Assembly: GCA_947502495.1 (NCBI GenBank)
Contig: CANNAC010000001.1
Coordinates: 987,220-1,051,219 of the forward strand
Source of the DNA: an uncultured Flavobacteriaceae bacterium
GTDB taxonomy: Bacteria > Bacteroidota > Bacteroidia > Flavobacteriales > Flavobacteriaceae
Length of the DNA stretch: 64,000 bases
Reading direction: 5' to 3'
In this document: in pieces, positions 18,573-27,300 of the stretch
Layout: each line of letters opens with the position of its first letter
Position numbering within the stretch: position 1 is the first letter of the stretch
Translations under genes and position numbers: made by a program
The notes under the pieces: generated by a model
Told to the model about the DNA's origin: nothing
Database searches by the model: none
The model's input: the letters and a program-made list of their open reading frames with translations, nothing else

Positions 18573-19295
18573 ATGGGAAGAGCTTTTGAATTTCGTAAAG
18601 CACGTAAAATGAAACGTTGGTCTGCTATGAGCAAAGCCTTTACACGTATTGGTAAAGACATTGTAATGGCTGTTAAAGAAGGCGGTCCAGATCCAGATAG
18701 TAATTCGCGTTTAAGAGCAGTTATTCAAAATGCAAAGGCTGTGAACATGCCTAAAGACAATGTAGAACGTGCTATTAAAAAAGCAAGTGATAAAAGTCTT
18801 GGCGATTATAAAGAAGTGATTTTTGAAGGTTATGCGCCTCACGGAATTGCGGTTTTAGTAGAAACGGCAACCGATAATAATACTCGTACCGTTGCAGATG
18901 TAAGAAGCTATTTTAATAAATGTGATGGTAGCTTAGGTACTTCAGGGTCTGTAGTATTTATGTTTGATCATACTTGTAATTTTAGAATTGAAGCCGAAGG
19001 ATTAGATCCGGAAGAACTAGAATTAGAATTTATTGACTTTGGTGCAGAAGAAGTTTTCGCAGATGATGATGGTATTTTAATCTATGCTCCTTTTGAAAGT
19101 TTTGGTGCTATTCAAGCAGAATTAGAATCTCGTGGTATTGAAATTCTTTCTTCTGGTTTTGAACGTATTCCGCAAGTAACTAAAAAACTAACTCCGGAAG
19201 AGGCTGCAGATGTAGAAAAACTTTTAGAGAAATTAGACGATAATGATGATGTGCAAAACGTATATCACACCATGGAAGAGTCTACCGAAGAATAG
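18573..19295 (+). CDS. YebC/PmpR/TACO1 family protein
   Basis: 240 aa, the usual length. N-terminal MGRAFEFRKARKMKRW, then FTRIGKDIVMAVKEGGPDP and NMPKDNVERAIKKA are family signatures. Members were described as transcriptional regulators, and TACO1/YebC-type proteins also act on the ribosome to relieve stalling at difficult sequences. Cytoplasmic. A small secreted protein gene follows after three bases and is probably co-transcribed. Which activity applies here cannot be told from sequence. Confidence 0.93.
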   Translation: MGRAFEFRKARKMKRWSAMSKAFTRIGKDIVMAVKEGGPDPDSNSRLRAVIQNAKAVNMPKDNVERAIKKASDKSLGDYKEVIFEGYAPHGIAVLVETATDNNTRTVADVRSYFNKCDGSLGTSGSVVFMFDHTCNFRIEAEGLDPEELELEFIDFGAEEVFADDDGILIYAPFESFGAIQAELESRGIEILSSGFERIPQVTKKLTPEEAADVEKLLEKLDDNDDVQNVYHTMEESTEE

Positions 19296-19298
19296 AAC

Positions 19299-19889
19299 AT
19301 GAGAAATTATATTGTCTTTTTATTAATTCTGGTATATGCTGCAACTTATTCGCAGGTTAATACCGTTTATTATGATTTAGACCAAAATTTAATTTCTAAA
19401 TCTGATTTTGATGCGTTAGATGAAAGCATCTATTTTAAACAAGAAAAAAGAAAAGATTCCTTAAAAATATATTTTATAGGAAACAAAGAATCTCATGGAA
19501 CTTTAGATGCAACTCAAAAATCACAGTTTTTTGCATTACTAGAAAAAATCACTTCTAAAAAGATATATAAAGAAGCAAATACTCTTATTCATTTTTACCA
19601 AGAAGATTCTCCTGATGTTCAGAAATCTATTGAAAACAGAAAATATTGGAGATGGAATAAACGTTATCCAAAAAGAATTAATGCTTTTATTATTTGTAGT
19701 AAAGAATCAAAAATAGATGTTAGTAAATCCAAAAAACTGCATCTTGATACATACAATATTATAAAGCGTTTATTTCTAAAGAATTCTCAAACAGCCATAA
19801 GCCACATTTTTATTAAAACAGATGGATCTTTTAAAGTACTAGATGGTGCATCAAAAAATATATTTTGTTTACTAGATAGTGCTCTTTAA
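19299..19889 (+). CDS. Secreted hypothetical protein, 196 aa
   Basis: Begins with a typical signal peptide (MRNYIVFLLILVYAATYSQ), so it is exported. The rest is rich in Lys, Ser and Asp, with no recognised family, repeats or membrane segments. It starts three bases after the YebC gene and ends before a good terminator, so it is expressed with YebC. Confidence 0.72.
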   Translation: MRNYIVFLLILVYAATYSQVNTVYYDLDQNLISKSDFDALDESIYFKQEKRKDSLKIYFIGNKESHGTLDATQKSQFFALLEKITSKKIYKEANTLIHFYQEDSPDVQKSIENRKYWRWNKRYPKRINAFIICSKESKIDVSKSKKLHLDTYNIIKRLFLKNSQTAISHIFIKTDGSFKVLDGASKNIFCLLDSAL

Positions 19890-19916
19890 ATTAAATTTTA
19901 AATAATACAACTTTAA

Positions 19917-19949
19917 GAAAACCTAAACATTTTGTTTAGGTTTTTTTTT
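19917..19949 (+). terminator. Rho-independent terminator
   Basis: AAAACCTAAAC and GTTTAGGTTTT flank a short ATTTT loop and are followed by a long T tract. It closes the YebC-hypothetical unit. Confidence 0.9.
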
Positions 19950-19986
19950 GTAACATTATATATCGTAAATCGTTTTATTAAAAAGC

Positions 19987-21483
19987 ATGTCTATGAAATT
20001 CAAATACCTTCTCTTCTTACTTGTAGTAATCTTATTTCCAATTTCAACACAAGCACAAACCGTTTCTGGTAAAGTTCTATCGGCTACAAATGAAGAAATT
20101 CCCTTTGCTACAATTCAAATTGGGAATGACTATGGTGTTATTTCTAATGAAGAAGGTAACTTTTCTATAGAAACAAAAGGCTTTGCAGAAACAGACTCTG
20201 TTACTATTTCTAGTTTAGGCTTTGAAAAGAACGCCTTTATTCTTAAAAATTTCACTTCCAAAGATTACGTTTTAAACGAAAAAGTTAATGAACTTTCTGA
20301 AGTCTTTTTAAACCATACAGCACTTTCTGTAGATTCCATTATGTTCTATGTAAATAGTAATTTAAAAACGAATTATAGATTAGACTTAAATGAATTTAAA
20401 GTTTTTAGCAGAAAAACAGATTATATTATTGGAGATAATGCCGATTTTGAAATTAAAAAATCCACAGGTTTTAAAAGAAAACAATTGCAAGCTTTTAATG
20501 ATGATTTTGATAAACTAGAAACTTCGCTTGTAAATAACAAATCGAAACAGTACACCGATTTTCTTGGCTCTCTAAAAGTTTTAGATAAAGATAATGCCAA
20601 ACTAGATGTAGAAAAAGCAATTAGCTTACGCGATGAAAAAAATGACCAATCTATGGAAAGTCTTGCAGAACGCGGACAAGAAATAGTGATGAAGCACCTT
20701 GACAAAGATAAAATGTATACGGTAAAGTCTGGTTTTTTTAAAGTCACAGATTCTGCAACTTTAAATAAAGAAGAAATTAAAAAAAGACAAGATACCGTAA
20801 ATACACTTCGTTATGCCAAAAACGAAACCTTTAACCTAATCAGCAATAGTAATTTTGCGAATCCGGATGCAGAACTGGATTTTGTTACCAACATCAAAAA
20901 ATATAATTACGCCTTTAAAGATGTTACTTTTTTAGATAATGAAATGGTTTACATTATAGATTTCAAACCTAAAAGGTCTTCCGCTTTATACACAGGAACG
21001 ATGTATGTGTCTAACGAAACTTTTGCTGTAATTAGAGCAGATTATTCCTTTTACGAAGATAGAATTGGCGAAAAGTTTAACTTAAGATTGCTATTTGGTG
21101 TAAAATATGTGGAGAAAAACAAAAAAGGAATTGTGGTTTATAAAAAGGACACAGATAATTACTATTACCCTAGTTATATAAACAGACAAATAGATCGCTA
21201 CTTTTATGTAAACAGACCTATTAAGTTTATTGAAAACGAAAACTCCAGCAATAAAGTCTCTTTTAACTTTAAAATAGAAGGAACTTTTAAAGGAAAATCA
21301 GAAGTACTCGTGATTTCTAGAAAAGATATAGAGACTAGTACATATAATAGTTATACCGAAAAAACTAGAATAGATTTTGAAAATCCTAAAACCTATGATC
21401 CCACAATTTGGGGAGATTATAATGTTTTAGAACCTTTAAACGATATGAAGAATTTTAAAATTGAACCGGAAGAAACCAACTAA
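19987..21483 (+). CDS. CarboxypepD_reg-like domain protein, secreted
   Basis: 498 aa with an N-terminal signal peptide (LLFLLVVILFPISTQAQ). Residues about 25-105 form a carboxypeptidase regulatory-like beta-sandwich (VSGKVLSATNEEIPFATIQI ending in FSIE). This domain is common at the N-terminus of Bacteroidota surface and TonB-linked proteins. The remainder is beta-rich and mentions no catalytic motif. Relatives are annotated only as CarboxypepD_reg-like proteins. It is probably periplasmic or outer-membrane associated. The start could also be the ATG two codons downstream. Monocistronic. Confidence 0.85.
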   Translation: MSMKFKYLLFLLVVILFPISTQAQTVSGKVLSATNEEIPFATIQIGNDYGVISNEEGNFSIETKGFAETDSVTISSLGFEKNAFILKNFTSKDYVLNEKVNELSEVFLNHTALSVDSIMFYVNSNLKTNYRLDLNEFKVFSRKTDYIIGDNADFEIKKSTGFKRKQLQAFNDDFDKLETSLVNNKSKQYTDFLGSLKVLDKDNAKLDVEKAISLRDEKNDQSMESLAERGQEIVMKHLDKDKMYTVKSGFFKVTDSATLNKEEIKKRQDTVNTLRYAKNETFNLISNSNFANPDAELDFVTNIKKYNYAFKDVTFLDNEMVYIIDFKPKRSSALYTGTMYVSNETFAVIRADYSFYEDRIGEKFNLRLLFGVKYVEKNKKGIVVYKKDTDNYYYPSYINRQIDRYFYVNRPIKFIENENSSNKVSFNFKIEGTFKGKSEVLVISRKDIETSTYNSYTEKTRIDFENPKTYDPTIWGDYNVLEPLNDMKNFKIEPEETN

Positions 21484-21484
21484 A

Positions 21485-21520
21485 AAAAAGCTACTTCCAC
21501 CTGAGTTAAAATAGCTTTTG
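21485..21520 (+). terminator. Weak terminator-like hairpin
   Basis: AAAAGCTA and TAGCTTTT are inverted with an 18-base loop, directly after the stop of the CarboxypepD_reg gene. The T tract is only four bases. Confidence 0.4.
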
Positions 21521-21521
21521 T

Positions 21522-21590
21522 AAGTAGTGTGCTAATGTTTCTTTTTAGGGACTTAAAGTTTACTTTATGTTTCATTAGTGTACTACACTT
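21522..21590 (+). repeat. Structured flanking element, left copy
   Basis: GTAGTGTGCTAATG and CATTAGTGTACTAC can form a 14-bp stem as RNA (three G-U pairs). They enclose AATGTTTCTTTTTAGGGAC and GTTTACTTTATGTTTCATT. The same enclosed sequences recur at 27711-27760 inside a different but still self-complementary stem. The two copies bracket the five-gene minus-strand operon between them. Confidence 0.75.
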
Positions 21591-21605
21591 TATTAGTTTC
21601 AAATA

Positions 21606-22055
21606 TTATGCCAAAAGAATACACCACTGCACATTCACTGAAAGTTGGTGATTTTCTACTTTTAATTCCCAATGCACACAGATAGCATTTTTTAATGCAT
21701 ACTTTAAAGCATCGGTTTTAAAATTAGAAATTAATTGCCCTTCTTCCACAGTATTATCTATAATCGTATAATTAGGTCCGGTGATAGAAAACCTCCTAGC
21801 AATATATCCCGAAGTTGCATTGGCTAGCGTCCAAGGAAAGATTCCTGGATTTGCAAAACGCGGACTATGCTCTAAAGCATTTTCCCAAAACGCGATAGAA
21901 GAAAAAGTTCCTGCATTAGAAGATATAAAGTAAATAGCAGATTGCTTTCCATAAAACTCAAAATCTTGTTTTGAAGAAATAACATCTACAAATTGTGTTG
22001 CTAAATCTGCTTCCGACTTCCCAGTAGCTTGGTATGAATTCCAGTTTAATTCCAT
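21606..22055 (-). CDS. Short ketosynthase-like protein (chain-length-factor-like)
   Basis: 149 aa from the ATG at 22055, which overlaps the preceding ketosynthase gene by ten bases; a longer start would overlap further and add an unlikely basic extension. It resembles the N-terminal half of a beta-ketoacyl synthase (YFISSNAGTFSSIAFWE, then PGIFPWTLANATSGYIARRF), as in the Ketoacyl-synt_2 proteins of aryl polyene-type clusters. No active-site Cys motif and no His motifs are present, so it is likely non-catalytic. I infer that it pairs with the complete ketosynthase encoded upstream. Last gene of the five-gene operon. Confidence 0.75.
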   Translation of the reverse strand: MELNWNSYQATGKSEADLATQFVDVISSKQDFEFYGKQSAIYFISSNAGTFSSIAFWENALEHSPRFANPGIFPWTLANATSGYIARRFSITGPNYTIIDNTVEEGQLISNFKTDALKYALKNAICVHWELKVENHQLSVNVQWCILLA

Positions 22056-23194
22056 GATGAAAAAAGTGTAATCGAATTTAATCCTCCAAAAGCGTAACCA
22101 CAATTTAGGACTTTATTTACTTTCGTTAAAACGGGTTTCTTCGGAATGCGAATATCAAATTCAGCATTGGTATAATTAAGCGTATGCGGAATGGTTTGAT
22201 GCTGAATAGAAAGTACCGAAACGATAGCTTCAATTGCAGTGGAAGCACCCAAAGTATGTCCGATTTTAGGTTTAATACTCGAAACATAAGGTTCATGTGT
22301 ATCAAATACTTTTGCTATGGCTTGTGCTTCCGAATGATCGGAAAGTTTCGTCCCTGTTCCATGTGCAGAAATCCAATCGATTTCAGAATGCTTCAGATTA
22401 TTGTTTTCTAATATATGCTGAAAACAATTGATAATTCCAGAAGAATCCGGCTTTGGAGCTGTTGGATGATAGGCATCACAAGACAAAGCACAATCGTCTA
22501 AAACAGCAAGAATATTCGCTTTTCTGCTGGATGCCTTTTCTACTTTTTCCAAAACCAAAAAACCAGCGCCTTCACCTAAAATCATTCCGTCCCGATGGGC
22601 GTCAAAAGGTTTACAAATCCCGGAAGGACTCATTGCTCTGCTCCTACTAAAACCAGTCATGGCTATTTTAGAAAAAGGATCTACACCGCCAACTATAGCA
22701 ATAGAAATTTCGTCTTTTTGTAAAGCATCCATTCCCGCTTTAAGCGCATAATTTCCAGCGGCACATGCAGTCGCAAAACATTGAAATTTATGCATTGCAG
22801 GATACTTTTTCATTAAGCGTTTACAAATCCCAAAACCAGTATATGCTTCGGGAATAAGCGTTGTTTTTTTTTCGGCAATTGCTTCAAACACAGCAGATTC
22901 TCCCATAGTAGTTCCTAGAAATAATCCCCATTTTTCGGTATTGGAACAGCCTGCTTGTTTTATAGCTTGTTCTATTGCATCGACAGAAAAATGAAAACCG
23001 CGTTGTAAAGGATCACATTCTATATTTTCTACGCGACTAGCATGGATATATTTAAAATCGGCGTGCTTTAAATCTTCCCAGTTTTTAATACCAGAACTAT
23101 CATTTAATAGTGCATTCCAGAAATCTGTGATAGTATTCCCTAAAGAACAAACAACACCTAATCCGGTAACTGCAATTTTATTAATGCTGTACAT
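22046..23194 (-). CDS. Beta-ketoacyl-[ACP] synthase, complete
   Basis: 382 aa thiolase-fold condensing enzyme. The Cys-His-His triad is intact: Cys144 in FATACAAGNYA, His278 in SAHGTGTKLSDHSE and His313 in KPKIGHTLGAS. It should catalyse Claisen condensation on an acyl carrier protein. It is somewhat shorter than FabF (about 410 aa) and resembles the ketosynthases of specialised acyl clusters rather than the housekeeping enzyme. It overlaps the ACP gene by 14 bases and the short ketosynthase-like gene by 10, which implies translational coupling. No ketoreductase, dehydratase or acyltransferase lies in the operon, so any extension cycle must borrow fatty-acid enzymes. Confidence 0.9.
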   Translation of the reverse strand: MYSINKIAVTGLGVVCSLGNTITDFWNALLNDSSGIKNWEDLKHADFKYIHASRVENIECDPLQRGFHFSVDAIEQAIKQAGCSNTEKWGLFLGTTMGESAVFEAIAEKKTTLIPEAYTGFGICKRLMKKYPAMHKFQCFATACAAGNYALKAGMDALQKDEISIAIVGGVDPFSKIAMTGFSRSRAMSPSGICKPFDAHRDGMILGEGAGFLVLEKVEKASSRKANILAVLDDCALSCDAYHPTAPKPDSSGIINCFQHILENNNLKHSEIDWISAHGTGTKLSDHSEAQAIAKVFDTHEPYVSSIKPKIGHTLGASTAIEAIVSVLSIQHQTIPHTLNYTNAEFDIRIPKKPVLTKVNKVLNCGYAFGGLNSITLFSSWN

Positions 23195-23417
23195 TATGAA
23201 TGTATTCTGCCATTAGATTTACTGTTGCAATTTGTGACCAATCGGTATCTGGAATTTCTATGCGATATTCCTGTTCTATTCGGGCAACAAACTCTGCCAT
23301 ATCTAAAGAATCTACACCCAATTCTTCTTTAAAATTAGAATCATTAGAAACGATTTTTAGTTTAGGTTTCACATCTCTAAAATGCGTTAAAATGGTATTT
23401 ATTATGGTGTTTTTCAT
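23181..23417 (-). CDS. Acyl carrier protein
   Basis: 78 aa, acidic helical protein with the phosphopantetheine site at Ser37 (ELGVDSLDMAEF). The downstream helix FVARIEQEYRIEIPD is typical. It is separate from the housekeeping acpP context (no fabF/fabD nearby) and overlaps both neighbours (ATGA overlap with the C25-like gene, 14 bases with the ketosynthase). It probably carries the acyl chain made or used by this operon. Confidence 0.92.
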   Translation of the reverse strand: MKNTIINTILTHFRDVKPKLKIVSNDSNFKEELGVDSLDMAEFVARIEQEYRIEIPDTDWSQIATVNLMAEYIHNVQH

Positions 23418-24358
23418 GGATATGTTTTTATAGAATTAGCAAATATTGCGGTTTCTTTAGAAGAGTAAATTGGAGCTAAAGGATCTCCAATTAATCTATA
23501 ATGCGTGTAAGACGAAAGATTTTTTGGTGTTGCTTGTATAATTAATTCTGCAATCGTACTTGCGCCACTTATTAATGCTTTAGTAATACCAACCGACCAT
23601 CTGGTATTGTCTGTATGTAATGTACTGTCTACAGCACCAAAAGAAACTGCTGTTTTTCCATCTAAAACCAATTGCTCACAAAAGGAGATTTCTGTATTTT
23701 TTCTACTTGCCGTTTTACAACATAAGGATAGTAAAGCACCAACAGGTTTTGATTTTTTATTTTCAAAATGGTGCGAACGTAAGCCATAATAGCCAACCCA
23801 ACCAATGGGTCTTCCATGACCAAAATAGGTTGCTAATCCGATTCCGCTTTCTAGTCCTTCAATCATACTTTCTCTAAATAATAAATCACTACTCCATTTG
23901 TATGCTAACAAATTTGGTGTTTTTAAAATAGTAGCCATTCGATCTACAATTCTAACAAACCTTGGATGCTTTTGCGAAAGTAATGCGATAGCACATTGCT
24001 CTTGTTTTCTGCTATGTACTTCATTAATTGTTTTAGAGAATGTAAAAAGATCATCACTATTTCGAATGGGTAACCAAGCAATCGGGATTTTTATATTTTC
24101 CATTGTTTTAATAAATGGAAACTTTAATACGTTTTTCGGAAAGCATTTAACATCCCCAATTAATAATACGGCATCTTGATTATTTACTTGACTTTGAATT
24201 TGATTATAACTTGGTATTACTTCATAATCCATTACATGCACTTCTATATTATGCTTAATATATGTGTTTTTAAGCAACGTAAAATTTTCTTCCGATTTGA
24301 CATCGGAAGAAAATTGTGGTTTTACAATTAAAATGGTTTTATGCTGCTTTGACTTCAT
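23414..24358 (-). CDS. Peptidase C25 (gingipain)-like protein, cytoplasmic
   Basis: 314 aa. It has the caspase-fold (clan CD) layout: His181 in ATYFGHGRPIGW and a Cys pair at 213-214 in LLSLCCKTAS. A C-terminal RLIGDPLAPI motif is characteristic of C25 proteins, where YxLlGDP ends the domain. Unlike gingipains it has no signal peptide, prodomain or secretion-sorting tail, so it should act in the cytoplasm. It overlaps the large repeat-protein gene by 20 bases and the ACP gene by 4. It is an obvious candidate to process a partner in the operon; that is inference. Activity depends on which Cys is the nucleophile. Confidence 0.78.
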   Translation of the reverse strand: MKSKQHKTILIVKPQFSSDVKSEENFTLLKNTYIKHNIEVHVMDYEVIPSYNQIQSQVNNQDAVLLIGDVKCFPKNVLKFPFIKTMENIKIPIAWLPIRNSDDLFTFSKTINEVHSRKQEQCAIALLSQKHPRFVRIVDRMATILKTPNLLAYKWSSDLLFRESMIEGLESGIGLATYFGHGRPIGWVGYYGLRSHHFENKKSKPVGALLSLCCKTASRKNTEISFCEQLVLDGKTAVSFGAVDSTLHTDNTRWSVGITKALISGASTIAELIIQATPKNLSSYTHYRLIGDPLAPIYSSKETAIFANSIKTYP

Positions 24359-27300
24359 CTACAAAAGGTTGAAATCTATTAATATCTGTTCCTGTTTGTC
24401 CTAATAAACGTGCTCTAACAAAGTATTGCATTAAAATCTGACCTTGTTGTTCTTCATTAAAATCATGAATAGATGTTGCATCATTTAAAACCGTTTCTCC
24501 TCCAGCTCCAGTAAATCTTCCTTGAGAAACACCTAGCAACGATGTGGATGGTGGCGTTCCAACTGGTGTGAAAAATGCATTTGGAATATTAATCCCTATA
24601 TCTGTTGGACCTTCATTATATCCGTAATTATAACCTGCACCAACTAATTGTGCGCTAACCGCATGTGCTAAATAAACGGGGCCGACATTTTGATTTTGCC
24701 AAACATGTGTTAGTTCATGCACTAGTGTCGCTCTACTAAAATCGTCACCAATATCAAAATTAATTAAGTTCCCTGTTACAAAAGCACGAGATTCTGGTTT
24801 TCTAGTTACAAAATCTTGAACACCAAAAACAATATCATTTAGCGCACCTTCTTTTGCTATAAAGGTATTATTCCAATCCACAGAATCTCCAAAAACAAAA
24901 CGACCATCTGCTTCTTCAGCCGTCGTTAAATTTCTATAACTACCTAGCATTTCGAAAAGAACGGATATAGTAGCACCAAGCATTCCTGCACTAACCTCGA
25001 AGGCTGCCTCGAGCATATCATCAATAGATTCTCCTAATTCTCTAAGCGTTTCTGTTACTTCTTCTACAAATTCTTCACCAGTATCTAAAACAGACTGATA
25101 AATATCCTGAATAGAATTTCCTACATCTCTAGCTGCTGCAATAAATAGATCGAGTGTTTGATCTGGATGCAACATCACTTCGGCTAATAAAGTCGCTAAA
25201 CCAATGCCTGCAGCTAAAGCGCCAATAACCACTTCTCGCATAAGTTCAAAAGTTTTATTGGTTACCCAAGCAATTAATCCTGCTAATGTACTTGCTGCAT
25301 TTAAAGCACCTTCTACAAATTTTCGAATACCAGGAATAAAGTCTTTTTCTAAATAGTTAAGCACATAACTAATAGAGTTTCCTAATCGTTCTGTAGCTTC
25401 TCCTAATAGTTCTAAAGCGGCATCACCTACGGCGATTGCCCAATCGATAACTTCAGAAATTCGACTTCCTATATCTTCGACTAATTCTAAAAGTTTATCA
25501 AAAACAGCATCTGCTTGTTCTAAAGCCCAATCCATAATCTCTGTAATGGATTCTTTTACAAAACGAATTGCTAAAATCGATTGTCTCCAAATCTCGGAAG
25601 CCAAATCTTCGCCTCTTGCAATTAGCCATTCAAAAATATCTGCAACAGGACCTAAAGCCTGTAGCACACCGTTTACTATTTTTCTAAATACAAAATAAGA
25701 TTCTTCAATTACAGATTCTAAAATATCTGCAATAGTAGCTCCAGCTGCAAGTGCAGCCTCAATAAATCTAGCCGCATTTCTGTATGTAAATTCCACCATT
25801 GCTTTTGTGAATTCGGCTATTTCACGGCCAATATCTATCATGGCTTTTATGGTTTCCTTTAATAAGTCTACTGCTAAATCAAACACATCTTTTAGAATGT
25901 TTATCATGGTTTTACCAAGCTCGAAAGCAGCCTCTACAATTTTCTTAATGGCAGCAATACTTTTGTTTGCAATCGTAGAAATTAACTCGACTAAGGTTCT
26001 ACCTGCAGCAAATAATCCTTCCACTACTTTAGCTGCCAATTCTTTTGTGGTATCTATTATAAAATCTGTAAATTCGACTAATGCAGTACCAATGGTCGCG
26101 GCAGCTCGTATCACCTCACTTACAAAGTCTGCGGCTGCATTTACGGTAGCCTGGATAATATCCGCTAAGGTATTTCCTAATTCCGTAAAAGCTCTAACCA
26201 CTTCATGGAGTACTCTCCTAGAATAGGATGCTAAGGTTGCTACTATAGAACCTATAGTTTCACCAATTTCTATAAGTGCTCTAACCGTATTTCGGACTAA
26301 TTTGGCCGCAGCATTAAGCGCTTGATTTAAAATATTACCAATGGTTTTACCTATATTTCTTAATGCTTCGATAGCAGCTTTAATATATTCGTAGGATTGT
26401 TCTACTAACCAACTTAATAAATCTGCAAAAACCTCCCCTAGTTTATCTATGGCATCAATCACTGCTTCAATAATACCTTTAGCAAAGGCAAAAACATCTT
26501 CTAATATTTCTGTAAATGTTTTTCCTATACGCTGCACCGCTTCCACAAACTTTTTTACATGTTCGACAGCGATATCTGCGGCCGTTTTTAAGAATTCCCA
26601 AATTTGTTGACCAGCTTCTAGTAAAGATCTAGCAAGGCTAGCTACTTCATCTACAACCCAATCGACAGCTTGTTTAAATGCTTCTACAAAACCATTTAGG
26701 GTTTGTTTAAAAATATCTACAATAGAGGTAACAGCCTCTGAAATTGCATCTGCTACATCTTCAAAAAACTCGATAACAGCATCATCGGTTTCTCCATCTG
26801 GAAAAACAGGTGTTTGCCCTTCCATTTTTCGCATTTGTGCTCCAGCATCTCGAAGCCATAATAAAACATCTTTAACACCTTTATCATCTTTTTTGCCCTT
26901 ATCATCCAATACAAAATCTTGCATTATAGTCCTGCATTGTTGCCTTGGCAATTGGCTCATAGCATGTACAACACCCCTTGCTTGGTTTGCATTACGATAG
27001 CCTTTAATAACAGCACATCGTTCATTTTTTTCCATTTGCGCAACGCCTTGAAAAAACGCTCTATGCTCTTTAGGATCTTTAATGGTTTTGGCGTAAGATT
27101 CGGATAGTTTAACTGCTTTGTTTTCGCTTTCTTTAAATAGCATTTGTACTGCAGGAGCAAGTTCAACTGCTTTGTATTTACATTTTTTTACAGCATCTGT
27201 TACCGACTTTTTACTTCTAAAAGAAGCAGATTCTAGTGCTGTTAAAATGGAATTTTTACCAGTTACGAACTTGGTTTTACTAAGGTTTTTTTTACGCGTT

